A DNA stretch of 61,691 bases from Sphingopyxis sp. LK2115 (GTDB lineage Bacteria > Pseudomonadota > Alphaproteobacteria > Sphingomonadales > Sphingomonadaceae), in the NCBI RefSeq assembly GCF_014595975.1, contig NZ_JABWGQ010000050.1, forward strand, positions 1-61,691, given 5' to 3'. Under the pieces are notes generated by a model that saw nothing but the letters and a program-made list of their open reading frames with translations, searched no databases and had not been told where the DNA came from. The first letter of the stretch is position 1. Every line of letters begins with the position of its first letter. Made by a program: the position numbers and the translations under genes. Of this stretch, positions 18,744 to 28,194 are shown piece by piece.

Positions 18744-18782
18744 ATCGTCAGAAGGCGGAACGCCGCACAATGGCAAGGAAAA

Positions 18783-18857
18783 TGGCTCCCCGGGCAGGAT
18801 TCGAACCTGCGACCAATCGATTAACAGTCGATTGCTCTACCGCTGAGCTACCGAGGA
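18783..18857 (-). tRNA. tRNA-Asn (GTT)
   Basis: The reverse strand folds into a standard cloverleaf: acceptor TCCTCGG pairing with CCGGGGA, D-arm GCTCAGCGGTAGAGC, anticodon loop CTGTTAA with anticodon GTT, T-arm GCAGG-TTCGAAT-CCTGC, discriminator G and encoded CCA. The encoded CCA is at 18785-18783. IS debris lies just beyond its 3' end, a common place for integration. Confidence 0.97.
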
Positions 18858-18917
18858 ACATCCCGCCGTGGCAGGCGAGGCGCTCCTTTGCCGCCGCTTG
18901 CCGGATATTGCAAGCCC

Positions 18918-19688
18918 TCAAACGATAAATTGTTCCATCGCGATGCGTTCGTCGAGGCCCTGGTCGGGATCGAACAGCAGGGTCAGCGGCCGGCTGCGGT
19001 CGGTGGTGACGAGAACGGTCTTTACGTCGCGGATTTCGCGCTGGTCGGCGACCGCGCTGACCGGGCGTTTGGCCGCTTCGCGCACGTTGAAGCGGATGCT
19101 CGTCGATTCGGGGACGAGCGCGCCGCGCCAGCGCCGCGGGCGGAAGGGGCTGATCGGGGTGAGCGCCAGCATCGCCGAATCGAGCGGCAGGATCGGGCCG
19201 TTGGCGCTAAGATTATAGGCGGTCGATCCCGCGGGGGTCGACACCAGCACGCCGTCGCAGGCCAGTTCCTCCAGCATCGTCCGTTCGTTGATCATCACTT
19301 CCAGCTTGGCGGCCTGGCGCGTTTCGCGCAGCAGCGAAATCTCGTTGATCGCGGGCAATATGTGGCGCTCGCCGCTGACCGTCACGATGTCGCCCGACAG
19401 CGGGTGGATCAGATAGGGGCGCGCCGCGGCGACGCGGTCCAGCAACCCCTCGACGCGAAATTCGTTCATCAGGAATCCGATCGTGCCGCGGTTCATCCCG
19501 AACACCGGCAGGCTGCGCCGCTGGTCGAGCAGCTGGTGAAGCATATGAAGCAGGAAGCCGTCGCCGCCGAGCGCGATCAGCAGATCGGCCTCGCCGACGT
19601 CGACAAAGTCATAGAGCGGGCGCAGTTCGGCCTCGGCCTCCATCGCGGCGGGCGCGTTCGATGCGACAAGCGCGATCTTGCGAAACAT
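18918..19688 (-). CDS. nadK: NAD kinase
   Basis: A 256-aa NAD kinase, phosphorylating NAD+ to NADP+ with ATP in the cytoplasm. The GGDG motif is present in LLIALGGDGFLLHMLH, and the conserved CDGVLVSTPAGSTAYNLSANGPIL stretch carries the NAD-binding and catalytic residues. The length is normal for the short alphaproteobacterial form. It follows moaA by 30 bases on the same strand and may share its transcript. Confidence 0.95.
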   Translation of the reverse strand: MFRKIALVASNAPAAMEAEAELRPLYDFVDVGEADLLIALGGDGFLLHMLHQLLDQRRSLPVFGMNRGTIGFLMNEFRVEGLLDRVAAARPYLIHPLSGDIVTVSGERHILPAINEISLLRETRQAAKLEVMINERTMLEELACDGVLVSTPAGSTAYNLSANGPILPLDSAMLALTPISPFRPRRWRGALVPESTSIRFNVREAAKRPVSAVADQREIRDVKTVLVTTDRSRPLTLLFDPDQGLDERIAMEQFIV

Positions 19689-19718
19689 GTGGTCCGGTTC
19701 CCCCTTGCGGCCGCCGCG

Positions 19719-20741
19719 TCAGCCGCCCGTTGCACTCATATGACGCGCGACCGCCGGTGTGGATTCGCGTTCGATGCGAAAGTCGTGCGCGCGGGGTTTG
19801 CCAGCGAGGGCGCGGTCGATCAAGCCGTCGACGTCGCCGCCTTCGCGCAGCGCCGCGCGCAGGTCGACATGGTCATCCTGTCCCAGGCACATATAGACGC
19901 GCCCCTCGACCGTCAGGCGGATGCGGTTGCACGTCGCGCAGAAATTGTCGCTGAGCGGGGTGATGAGGCCCAGCGTGACCGGGCTGTCCGCGACCGCAAA
20001 ATAACGCGCGGGACCGCCGGTGCGCTTGTCGAGCGGACAGATGGCATGCGCGTCGCGGAGCGGGGCGATGAACTGGTGCAGGGGGATATAATGGTCGCTG
20101 CGGTCGTCCTCGACCTCGCCAAGCGGCATGGTTTCGATAAGCGTTAAGTCGCAGCCATTGTCGGCGCACCAGCGAAGCATCGGCAGCAGCTGGTCCTCGT
20201 TCAGCCCGGCAAGCGCGACCATGTTGATCTTGACCGCGAGCCCCGCGCGCCGCGCCGCGGCGATGCCGTCGAGAGCGATGGCAAGGTCGCCGACACGGGT
20301 GATGTGACGGAAAGCCGCCGGATCGAGCGTGTCGAGACTGACATTGACGCGCCGCACGCCCGCCGCCGCGAGCATCGGGGCATGATCGGCGAGCCGCATT
20401 GCGTTGGTGGTGAGCGTCAGTTCGTCGAGCCCTTTGCCGATCAGCGCGCCGAGCCGCATGGCCAGCGTGTCGATTCCGCGCCGCACCAGGGGTTCGCCGC
20501 CGGTCAGCCGGATGCGCCGGATGCCGCGCGCGACGAATCGTTCGGCCAATTCGGTCATTTCTTCGATGCTGAGCACTGCCGATTTGGGCAGGAAACGCAT
20601 ATCTTCGGCCATGCAATAGCGGCAGCGAAGGTCGCACCGGTCGGTCACCGACAGGCGTAAATAACTGATCCGGCGGCCATGGCCGTCGATCAGCGGCGCT
20701 GCCGCCGCGGCGGGGGGAGATTTTGTGAAAGCCACCTGCAT
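19719..20741 (-). CDS. moaA: GTP 3',8-cyclase (molybdenum cofactor biosynthesis)
   Basis: A 340-aa radical SAM enzyme that makes 3',8-cyclo-GTP, the first step of molybdopterin synthesis. The N-terminal cluster motif is C-x3-C-x2-C in VTDRCDLRCRYCM; the C-terminal cluster cysteines are in FCATCNRIRLTVEGRVYMC. The last two residues are Gly-Gly, the tail needed by MoaA. The ATG at 20741 (MQVAF) is preferred to a TTG further upstream, since it gives normal family length. No other moa/moe gene is in the window. Confidence 0.95.
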   Translation of the reverse strand: MQVAFTKSPPAAAAAPLIDGHGRRISYLRLSVTDRCDLRCRYCMAEDMRFLPKSAVLSIEEMTELAERFVARGIRRIRLTGGEPLVRRGIDTLAMRLGALIGKGLDELTLTTNAMRLADHAPMLAAAGVRRVNVSLDTLDPAAFRHITRVGDLAIALDGIAAARRAGLAVKINMVALAGLNEDQLLPMLRWCADNGCDLTLIETMPLGEVEDDRSDHYIPLHQFIAPLRDAHAICPLDKRTGGPARYFAVADSPVTLGLITPLSDNFCATCNRIRLTVEGRVYMCLGQDDHVDLRAALREGGDVDGLIDRALAGKPRAHDFRIERESTPAVARHMSATGG

Positions 20742-20794
20742 CTTGTGATGCAAAAGGCAAGCGTTTGGCAAGCAAAGCCTGTTAGGGAAACCCG

Positions 20795-21991
20795 ATGAAT
20801 CGCTTGTCCGAATCCCTGACCGCCTGCGCCCGAAAGATCGAAGCGCAGCACGATCGTCACGACGAGGATGCCGGGGTCATTCTGGTGCAGGTCGACCAGA
20901 TGGCGCGCATCAATAACAGCGCGGGGACCGCCGCAGGCGACGCGGTGCTGGACGAAATCGGCCGACGGCTCGAAAACTTTGCCGGTGACGAGTTCGGACC
21001 CGGTTCGTGCGTCGAGCGGCTCGACGGGCCGCGCTTCCTGATCGTGCCCGCGACGCCGATCGCGCTCGGCGCGCTGCGGGCGCAGGAACGCGCGCTGCAC
21101 GTCGCGCTCGCCGAACCGATCGTCGGCGACCCGCACGGCCGCCTGTCGATCCGCATCGCCACGGCACTGATCGTGCGCGACGAATCGGTTGCCGAACAGC
21201 TGCTGCAGGCGTGCGAACAGCTCGCGCGGCCCGCGTCGGCGCGCGACGGCGTGATGGTCCATGCGGCGCTGTCGCGGAACGAGGTCGTGATCCATTACCA
21301 GCCGCAATATGATGTCGCGACCGGCGCGATGACCGGGGTGGAGGCGCTGCTGCGCTGGCAGCATCCCGAACTCGGCCTGCTCGGCGCGGGGCCGCTGGTG
21401 ACGGCGGCGCGCGCGGCGCGCCTCGAATGCGAACTGACCGAACATGCGCACCGGATCGCGCTCAACGAAATGGCGCGCTGGCCGGGGCAGCTTGGGCGGC
21501 TGCGCGTGTCGCTCAACATCACCGCCGCTGACCTCGGCGATCCCGACTTCGCCGCGCGGTTCGCGGCAATGGCCAGGGATGCAAAGGTCGATCCCGACCG
21601 GCTGACGCTCGAACTGACCGAACAGGCGATGCTGAGCGACCCCGCGAGCGCCGCCGAGCAGTTGGCGCAGATCCGCGCGCTCGGCTGCGCCATCGCGATC
21701 GACGATTTCGGCACTGGCTATTCCAGCCTGTCGCTGCTCGCGCGGTTGCCGATCGATTATCTGAAGATCGACAGCGGCTTTACCCGCACGATCGACGGCA
21801 GCGACCGCGACCGCATCGTGGTGCGCGCGATCGTCGATCTGGCGCGCGCTCTGGGCCTGCTGGTGGTGGCCGAGGGGATCGAGAATGAACGCCAGCTCGC
21901 GCGGCTGGCCGAGATCGGGGTGGCGACGTGGCAGGGATTCCTGAAATCGGGACCGGTGCCGGGGGACCAGTTGCTAAAGCTGATGGAATGA
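20795..21991 (+). CDS. EAL-domain c-di-GMP phosphodiesterase with degenerate GGDEF
   Basis: A 398-aa protein. Residues 25-150 have the fold of a GGDEF domain, but the signature is replaced by RLDGPRFLIV, so it is not a cyclase. Residues 160-398 are an EAL domain with the catalytic set largely present: E183-A-L in GVEALLRWQHP, Asn in SLNIT, ELTEQ, DDFGTGYSS at 303-311, YLKID, AEGIE and WQGF near the end. It should hydrolyse c-di-GMP. No membrane segment or sensor domain is seen, so it is probably cytosolic. It diverges from moaA with a 53-bp gap. Confidence 0.87.
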   Translation: MNRLSESLTACARKIEAQHDRHDEDAGVILVQVDQMARINNSAGTAAGDAVLDEIGRRLENFAGDEFGPGSCVERLDGPRFLIVPATPIALGALRAQERALHVALAEPIVGDPHGRLSIRIATALIVRDESVAEQLLQACEQLARPASARDGVMVHAALSRNEVVIHYQPQYDVATGAMTGVEALLRWQHPELGLLGAGPLVTAARAARLECELTEHAHRIALNEMARWPGQLGRLRVSLNITAADLGDPDFAARFAAMARDAKVDPDRLTLELTEQAMLSDPASAAEQLAQIRALGCAIAIDDFGTGYSSLSLLARLPIDYLKIDSGFTRTIDGSDRDRIVVRAIVDLARALGLLVVAEGIENERQLARLAEIGVATWQGFLKSGPVPGDQLLKLME

Positions 21992-22015
21992 TCGTCGCCT
22001 TCGCGGGGGGCGACG

Positions 22016-25000
22016 CTATGAAGCCTGCCGCGCCAGTTTGCCCAAACCCTTTGACAATTGCAGCGCGCCGTTGAGCCTAGCGCCGGTGCTCGCCCACTCG
22101 CCGCTGACCGACAGCTTGTTGTCGGGGCGAATGCGCGCGCGGCCCTTCAGCCGTTCGACATAGGCGATCAGGCCGGGGACGTTGGCGAACGCGTCGCCGT
22201 GGAAGCTGACAAGCGCGCCCTTGGTGCCGACGTCGAGCTTGGCAATGCCTGCGAGCTTCGCATTCGCCTTGATCTCCATGAGCTGAATCAGGTTCGCGGT
22301 TTCGGGCGGCAGCGGGCCGAAGCGGTCGATCATTTCCGCGGCGAAGGCGTCGAGTGCGGCGCGGTCCTCAGCCTCGTTCAGGCGGCGATAGAGCGCCATG
22401 CGCAGCGGCAGGTCGGGGACATAATCATCGGGGATGAGGATCGGCGCGTCGATGGTGATGACGGGGGACAGCGCCTCGCGCGGCGGCAGCTTGCCCGCGC
22501 CTTCGGCCTTGGCGACAAGGATCGCTTCCTCCAGCATCGACTGATAGAGTTCAAAGCCGACCTCGCGGATATGCCCCGACTGTTCGTCGCCGACGAGATT
22601 GCCCGCGCCGCGAATGTCGAGATCGTGGCTCGCGAGCTGGAAGCCCGCGCCCAATGTGTCGAGATCGCCGAGCAGCTTGAGGCGCTTCTCTGCCGTGTCG
22701 GTGATCGCTCCGCCCTCCGGCGTCGTCAGATAGGCATAGGCGCGCGTTTTCGACCGTCCGACGCGGCCGCGCAGCTGGTAGAGTTGCGCGAGTCCGAAGC
22801 GGTCGGCGCGGTGGACGATCAGCGTGTTGGCGCTCGGAATGTCGAGGCCGGATTCGACGATCGTGGTCGAAACGAGCACATCATATTTGCGGTCGTAAAA
22901 GGCGCCCATCCGTTCCTCGACCTCGCCTGGCGCCATCTGGCCGTGCGCGACGACATATTTGATTTCGGGCACGCGGGTGCGCAGATATTCCTCGATGTCG
23001 GGCAGGTCCTTGATCCGCGGGGTGACAAAGAAGCTCTGCCCGCCGCGGTCGTGCTCGCGCAGCAGCGCCTCGCGGATCACCACCGGATCCCACGGCGCGA
23101 CATAGGTGCGCACCGCGAGCCGGTCGACCGGCGGCGTCTGGATGACGCTAAGCTCGCGCAGCCCCGACATCGCCATCTGGAGCGTGCGCGGGATCGGCGT
23201 CGCGGTGAGCGTCAGCACATGGACGTCGGACTTCAACTGCTTCAGCCGCTCCTTGTGGACGACGCCGAACCGCTGTTCCTCGTCGACGATGACGAGGCCC
23301 AGATTCCTGAACTCGACCGATTTTGCGATCACTGCGTGGGTGCCGACGACGATGTCGATCTGTCCGCTGGCCAGTCCGTCGCGGGTGCGTTGCGCCTCGG
23401 CGGCGGGGACAAGGCGCGACAGGCGGCCGATATTGACCGGAAAGCCCTTGAACCGCTCGGCGAAGTTGGTGAAATGCTGGCGCGCAAGCAGGGTGGTCGG
23501 CACCACCACCGCAACCTGCACCCCCGCCATCGCCGCGACGAAGGCGGCGCGCAGCGCGACCTCGGTTTTGCCGAAGCCGACATCGCCGCACACCAGCCGG
23601 TCCATCGGGCGCCCCGACGCCATATCGGCGAGCACCTCGCCGATCGCGCGGTCCTGATCGTCGGTTTCCTGATAGGGGAAGCGGTCGGCGAAGGCGGGAT
23701 AGGCGGCATCCTGTGCGAGTATCTCGCCCGGACGGAGCGCGCGCTGCGCCGCGGTGGCGAGCAACTCGCCCGCAATTTCGCGGATGCGTTCCTTCATCCG
23801 CGCCTTGCGCCGCTGCCACGCTTCGCCGCCCAGCCTGTCGAGCGCGACGCCCTCGCTTTCGCCGCCATAGCGCGAGAGGACGTCGAGATTTTCGACCGGA
23901 ACGTAAAGCTTGTCGCCGCCCGCGTAGGTCAGCGCGACGCAGTCGTGCGGGCTGCTTCCGACCGGGATGGACGTCAGCCCTTCATAGCGGCCGATGCCAT
24001 GATCGAGATGGACGACGAGGTCGCCGACGCTGAGCGTCGCCAGTTCGGCAAGGAAGGCGTCGGCGCTCTTGCGGCGCTTCTGGCGGCGGACGAGGCGTTC
24101 GCCGAGAATATCCTGCTCGGTGAGCAGGCTGATCGCATCGCTGGCAAAGCCGTGATCGAGGGGGAGGATGATGAGAGCGACGTTGCCCGTCGCGGTGTCT
24201 CGACTTTGCCCGACATCAACGGACGTTGAACCCAGCGCTTCCTGCCACGTATCGACCTGAACCAGCCCCGTCACGCCATGGTCGCGGAGCAGACCCGACA
24301 GACGTTCGCGCGCGCCGCCCGAATAGCTGGCGATGATCGTGCGGCGACCCTTGCGGCGTTCGTCCGACAGATGGTCGGCGACCTTGTGATAGACATTAAG
24401 GTCGGCGGCGCGTTCGGGGGTGAAATCGCGCGCGGCAAAGGTTTCCAGATCGACGACCGATGCGGCGGGCGGGACATCGAAGGGCGTGACGATATGGATC
24501 GGGCGCGTTGCCGCTGCTTCGGTCCATTCGCGCTCGGCCAGATAGAGCGCCTCTGGCGCGAGCGGGCGGTAGCTGCCCGGTGACTCGCGTTCGGCGGCGA
24601 CGCGGTTGGCATGATAGTCGACGATCGCGGCGAAGCGCGTCTCGGCGGTTGCGTCGGTGCGGTGGCCGCGCAGCACCGGCGTTGCGGGGTCGATATGGTC
24701 GAACAGGGTCGCGAGCCGCTCCTCGAACAGCGGCAGCCAATGATCCATGCCCGCCTGCCGCCGCCCGTCGCTGACCGCCTGATAGAGCGGATCGCCGGTC
24801 GCCTGCGCGCCGAACAATTCGCGATAGGCGGAACGGAAGCGCTTGATCGTCGTCTCGTCGAGCAAGGTTTCGGACGCGGGGAGCAGTTGCAGCGCCGTGG
24901 CGGGGCCAAGGCTGCGCTGGTCCGCGGGGTCGAAGCGGCGGATGCTCTCGATCTCGTCGCCGAAAAAATCGACGCGCAGTCCCGTCTCCTCGCCCGCGGG

Positions 25001-25531
25001 AAACAGGTCGAGCAGGCCGCCGCGCACCGCGAACTCGCCCTGATCGGCAACGGTATCGACGCGGCTGAAGCCATTGGCGACAAGCAGCTCGGCGAGCGCG
25101 TCGCGGTCGATCCGCTGGCCGGGTGCCAAGGTCGTCGCGAGCTGGCGGATGCGGAAAGGCGTCAGCGTGCGCTGGGTGATCGCCGCAACGGTGGTCAGGA
25201 TCAGCTCGCCGCGCTTCGGCGCCGCCTGCAAGGCGGATAGCGTCGCCAGCCGGTCGGCGCTGACGCGCATCGAAGGCCCGGCGCGATCGTAAGGGAGGCA
25301 GTCCCACGCGGGAAAGCGGTGGACGATGATGTCGGGCGCGAAAAAGGGTGCGGCGTCGGCGATCGCCTGCATCGCGGCATCGTCGGTCGCGACATAGACG
25401 AGCCGCTTGTCGCTCGCACGCGCGAGGTCGGCGAGCAGCAGCGGCAGGAAGCCGTCGGCGGCGCGCGCCAGCGTCAGCGGCGCGGACGCCTGCCCGATGG
25501 CGGCGAAAATATCGGCGGCGGGTCGCGTCAT
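22016..25531 (-). CDS. mfd: Transcription-repair coupling factor
   Basis: Mfd (1171 aa) removes stalled RNA polymerase from DNA damage and recruits UvrA. The order is the UvrB-like N-terminal part (residues 1-450), the RNA-polymerase-interaction region (VGDLVVHLDHGIGRYEGL), the RecG-like translocase with Walker A GDVGFGKTEVALRAAF and DEEQRFGV box, helicase motifs to about 960, and the UvrA-masking C-terminal domain. The ATG at 25531 overlaps the sdhE stop (ATGA) and gives normal length; longer in-frame starts would run into sdhE. Confidence 0.96.
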   Translation of the reverse strand: MTRPAADIFAAIGQASAPLTLARAADGFLPLLLADLARASDKRLVYVATDDAAMQAIADAAPFFAPDIIVHRFPAWDCLPYDRAGPSMRVSADRLATLSALQAAPKRGELILTTVAAITQRTLTPFRIRQLATTLAPGQRIDRDALAELLVANGFSRVDTVADQGEFAVRGGLLDLFPAGEETGLRVDFFGDEIESIRRFDPADQRSLGPATALQLLPASETLLDETTIKRFRSAYRELFGAQATGDPLYQAVSDGRRQAGMDHWLPLFEERLATLFDHIDPATPVLRGHRTDATAETRFAAIVDYHANRVAAERESPGSYRPLAPEALYLAEREWTEAAATRPIHIVTPFDVPPAASVVDLETFAARDFTPERAADLNVYHKVADHLSDERRKGRRTIIASYSGGARERLSGLLRDHGVTGLVQVDTWQEALGSTSVDVGQSRDTATGNVALIILPLDHGFASDAISLLTEQDILGERLVRRQKRRKSADAFLAELATLSVGDLVVHLDHGIGRYEGLTSIPVGSSPHDCVALTYAGGDKLYVPVENLDVLSRYGGESEGVALDRLGGEAWQRRKARMKERIREIAGELLATAAQRALRPGEILAQDAAYPAFADRFPYQETDDQDRAIGEVLADMASGRPMDRLVCGDVGFGKTEVALRAAFVAAMAGVQVAVVVPTTLLARQHFTNFAERFKGFPVNIGRLSRLVPAAEAQRTRDGLASGQIDIVVGTHAVIAKSVEFRNLGLVIVDEEQRFGVVHKERLKQLKSDVHVLTLTATPIPRTLQMAMSGLRELSVIQTPPVDRLAVRTYVAPWDPVVIREALLREHDRGGQSFFVTPRIKDLPDIEEYLRTRVPEIKYVVAHGQMAPGEVEERMGAFYDRKYDVLVSTTIVESGLDIPSANTLIVHRADRFGLAQLYQLRGRVGRSKTRAYAYLTTPEGGAITDTAEKRLKLLGDLDTLGAGFQLASHDLDIRGAGNLVGDEQSGHIREVGFELYQSMLEEAILVAKAEGAGKLPPREALSPVITIDAPILIPDDYVPDLPLRMALYRRLNEAEDRAALDAFAAEMIDRFGPLPPETANLIQLMEIKANAKLAGIAKLDVGTKGALVSFHGDAFANVPGLIAYVERLKGRARIRPDNKLSVSGEWASTGARLNGALQLSKGLGKLARQAS

Positions 25532-25788
25532 GGTAGCGGGATATAGTCGAGCCGGCGCATCGCCGCGATGAGGTCGGGCCTGTCGAGATGCGCGGGGGGC
25601 GCGGCGGTGCCGAGCGCCCATGCCATGATGTCGACGTCGTCCTCGTCGACCACGGCTTCGAACCATGCGATCTCGGATTCGCCCCAGACGGGCGAATAAC
25701 GGTCGAAAAAGCCGCCGATCATGTAATCGGCCTCGCGCGTGCCGCGGTGCCAGGCACGGAATCGGAGGCGTTTGAGGCGGTCGGTCAT
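25528..25788 (-). CDS. sdhE: Succinate dehydrogenase flavinylation factor SdhE
   Basis: An 86-aa protein of the SdhE/SDHAF2 (DUF339) family that helps attach FAD to the succinate dehydrogenase flavoprotein. The core is RLRFRAWHRGTREADYMIGGF, which contains the R-G-x-x-E motif, followed by the FEAVVDEDDVDIMAWALG helix. The ATG at 25788 is used because the longer frame would include part of the repeat upstream. It is translationally coupled to mfd, a pairing often seen in alphaproteobacteria. Confidence 0.92.
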   Translation of the reverse strand: MTDRLKRLRFRAWHRGTREADYMIGGFFDRYSPVWGESEIAWFEAVVDEDDVDIMAWALGTAAPPAHLDRPDLIAAMRRLDYIPLP

Positions 25789-25826
25789 GGCGGGCCTTTT
25801 AGAGCGGTGACGGACATCGTCTCGTT

Positions 25827-25908
25827 CCGTTCGTGTCGAGCGAAGTGGAGGCATAGATCAGTCCAGCGCCCTGCCGAGGGGCATCTCGACTTCGCTGGAT
25901 GCGAACGG
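25827..25908. repeat. Dispersed palindromic repeat, family 1, copy 1
   Basis: Begins CCGTTCGTGTCGAGCGAAG and ends with the complementary ATGCGAACGG, so the ends can pair into a long imperfect hairpin. Inner parts contain GCCGAGGGGCATCTCGACTT. Copies with the same ends lie at 34847-34926 and 53488-53567, and a coding copy at 55208-55282. It fills the gap between the divergent sdhE and recG. Confidence 0.75.
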
Positions 25909-25959
25909 AGATGAGGGGCTGGGCAAGATGAAGGATTAGGGTTTAGACACGCCCTAGCG

Positions 25960-28026
25960 ATGCGACCCGAAATCCTCAACCCGCTCTTTGCCGCGCTCAC
26001 CGACCTGAAAGGCGTCGGGCCGCAGCTGGCCAAGCCGCTGGCGCGGCTGGGGCTGGAGCGCGTCGTCGACGTGCTGTTCCATCTTCCGACCGGGCTCATC
26101 TCGCGCGTCTCCGTCGACCGGATCGACCAGGCGCAGCCGGGGCAGACGATCATCGTCGAGGTGACCGCGCGCGACTATCGCCCCGGCCGCTCTCCACGCG
26201 CGCCCTTCGGGGTCGAGGCGTTCGACCGTGCGGGCGACCATGTGCGGCTCGTCTATTTCGGGCGGACGTCGGGGCTGGCGCGCAAGCTCTTCCCGATCGG
26301 TGAGACGCGCCGCGTGTCGGGGCGGCTCGATCTGTATGGCGAGACGCGCCAGATCGTCCATCCCGACCATGTCGCCGAACCCGGCGATGGCGGTGCGATA
26401 GCCGAGCATGAGCCTGTCTATCCGCTGACCGAGGGGCTGACCAACGCGCGCCTGTCACAGCTTGCGGCGGTGGCGCTCGAACGGCGGCCCGAACTCGCCG
26501 AGTGGATCGACGCGCCCCTGCTCGCCAGCCGGGGCTGGCCGGCGTGGCGCGAGGCGCTCGCGCGCGCACATGCCAGCCCGCGCGACGAGGCGGCGCGCGA
26601 CCGGCTGGCCTATGACGAGATTTTCGCGAACCAGGTCGCGTTGATGCTGATCCGCCAGCGGCTGCGCAACCGCAGGGGGCGCGCGATCGTCGGCGATGGC
26701 CGCCTGACAGGCAGGTTGCGGTTGCCTTTTGGCCTGACGGGGGCGCAGGAGCGCGTGGGGCGCGAGATTGCGGGCGACATGGCGCGGGACACGCCGATGC
26801 TGCGGATGCTGCAGGGCGATGTCGGGTCGGGCAAGACGCTGGTCGCGCTGCGCGCGATGCTCACCGCGGTCGAGGCGGGGACGCAGGCAGCGCTGCTGGC
26901 GCCGACCGAAATCCTTGCGCGCCAGCATTTCGCGACCTTGCAGACGATGCTCGCCGGGCTGCCGGTGAACCTTGCGATATTGACCGGGCGCGACAAGGGG
27001 CGGGTGCGCGAATCGACGCTGATGGGGCTGGCCGACGGCAGCATCGACATTCTGGTCGGCACCCACGCGATTTTCCAGCAGGCGGTGACATACAGGGATC
27101 TCGCGCTGGTCGTCGTCGACGAACAGCATCGGTTCGGTGTCGCGCAGCGGCTGATGCTCACTCAAAAGGCCATCCGTCCGCCGCACTTGCTGGTGATGAC
27201 CGCGACGCCCATCCCGCGCACGCTTTTGCTCGCCAACCATGGCGAGATGGACGTGTCGCGGCTTGACGAGATGCCGCCGGGGCGCACGCCGGTCGACACG
27301 CGCGTCGTGTCGGTCGAGCGGCTGGACGAGGTCGTCGCCTCGCTCGAACGCCATCTTGCAACCGGCGCGCAAGCCTATTGGGTCTGCCCGCTCGTCGCCG
27401 AGAGCGAGGCGAGCGAGCTGGCCGCAGCCGAAGAACGCGCGGCATTGCTGCGCGAGCGGCTGGGCGCCGACCGTGTCGGGCTGGTGCATGGCCGGATGAA
27501 GGGGGGTGACAAGGACGATGTCATGGCGCGCTTTCAGGCCGGGGCGATCGGCGTGCTCGTTGCGACCACGGTGATCGAGGTCGGTGTCGATGTTCCCGCC
27601 GCCAGCCTGATGGTCGTCGAACATGCCGAGCATTTCGGGCTGGCCCAGCTGCACCAGCTGCGCGGCCGCGTCGGGCGCGGGTCGCCGAAATCGGTGTGCC
27701 TGCTGCTGCGTTCGCCGACCCTGTCGGATACGGCGCGCGAGCGGCTGGCGTTGATGCGCGAGACCAACGACGGGTTCGTGATTGCCGAAAAGGATCTCGA
27801 ACTGCGCGGCGGCGGCGAACTTCTGGGCCTCAAGCAATCGGGGGAGGCCGACTACCGGCTTGCGAATCCCGATCAATTGGTGCGCTTGCTCCCCGTCGCT
27901 CACGACGATGCGCGCCTGTTCGTCGAACGCGACGGCGGCATGGACGGCGCGCGCGGCGATGCGGTGCGGCTTTGCCTCTACCTTTTCGAGCGCGATGCGG
28001 CGGTGCCGTTACTAAGGAGTGGCTGA
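25960..28026 (+). CDS. recG: ATP-dependent DNA helicase RecG
   Basis: RecG (688 aa) rewinds and branch-migrates stalled replication forks. It shows the N-terminal wedge region (LFHLPTGLISR and the OB fold to about residue 150), Walker A GDVGSGKTLVALRAM, the DEQHRFGV box, motif III TATPIPRTLL, the KGGDKDDVMARF region and the TVIEVGVDVPAAS and QLHQLRGRVGRG motifs. Length is normal. It faces away from sdhE-mfd. Confidence 0.96.
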   Translation: MRPEILNPLFAALTDLKGVGPQLAKPLARLGLERVVDVLFHLPTGLISRVSVDRIDQAQPGQTIIVEVTARDYRPGRSPRAPFGVEAFDRAGDHVRLVYFGRTSGLARKLFPIGETRRVSGRLDLYGETRQIVHPDHVAEPGDGGAIAEHEPVYPLTEGLTNARLSQLAAVALERRPELAEWIDAPLLASRGWPAWREALARAHASPRDEAARDRLAYDEIFANQVALMLIRQRLRNRRGRAIVGDGRLTGRLRLPFGLTGAQERVGREIAGDMARDTPMLRMLQGDVGSGKTLVALRAMLTAVEAGTQAALLAPTEILARQHFATLQTMLAGLPVNLAILTGRDKGRVRESTLMGLADGSIDILVGTHAIFQQAVTYRDLALVVVDEQHRFGVAQRLMLTQKAIRPPHLLVMTATPIPRTLLLANHGEMDVSRLDEMPPGRTPVDTRVVSVERLDEVVASLERHLATGAQAYWVCPLVAESEASELAAAEERAALLRERLGADRVGLVHGRMKGGDKDDVMARFQAGAIGVLVATTVIEVGVDVPAASLMVVEHAEHFGLAQLHQLRGRVGRGSPKSVCLLLRSPTLSDTARERLALMRETNDGFVIAEKDLELRGGGELLGLKQSGEADYRLANPDQLVRLLPVAHDDARLFVERDGGMDGARGDAVRLCLYLFERDAAVPLLRSG

Positions 28027-28047
28027 CCCGCGCGGGCGCGTCGCACG

Positions 28048-28174
28048 CCATTCGTGCCGGGCTTGCCAAAACGCCGTTCGTCTTGTTTCTGCGCCGAAAG
28101 GAAGAATGCCCCCCTTCGACGGCCTGCCAAGGCAGGCGCGCAGGACCGGTTTCGGCAAGCTCGGGGCGAACGGG
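28048..28174. repeat. Dispersed repeat, family 2, copy 1
   Basis: Starts CCATTCGTGCCGGGCTTGCC and ends GGCGAACGGG, with CCCCCTTCGACGGCCTGCC in the middle. It shares its plan and several blocks with copies at 31654-31773 and 33041-33158. It fills the gap between recG and the PilZ gene. Confidence 0.65.
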
Positions 28175-28194
28175 TTTCGAGGAATCCGCGTCTT

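Noticed and set aside
21991..22013. TCGTCGCCTTCGCGGGG stretch after the EAL gene as a terminator.
   Set aside because: It is a half-copy of the BIME-like repeat without its inverted partner or a T-tract.
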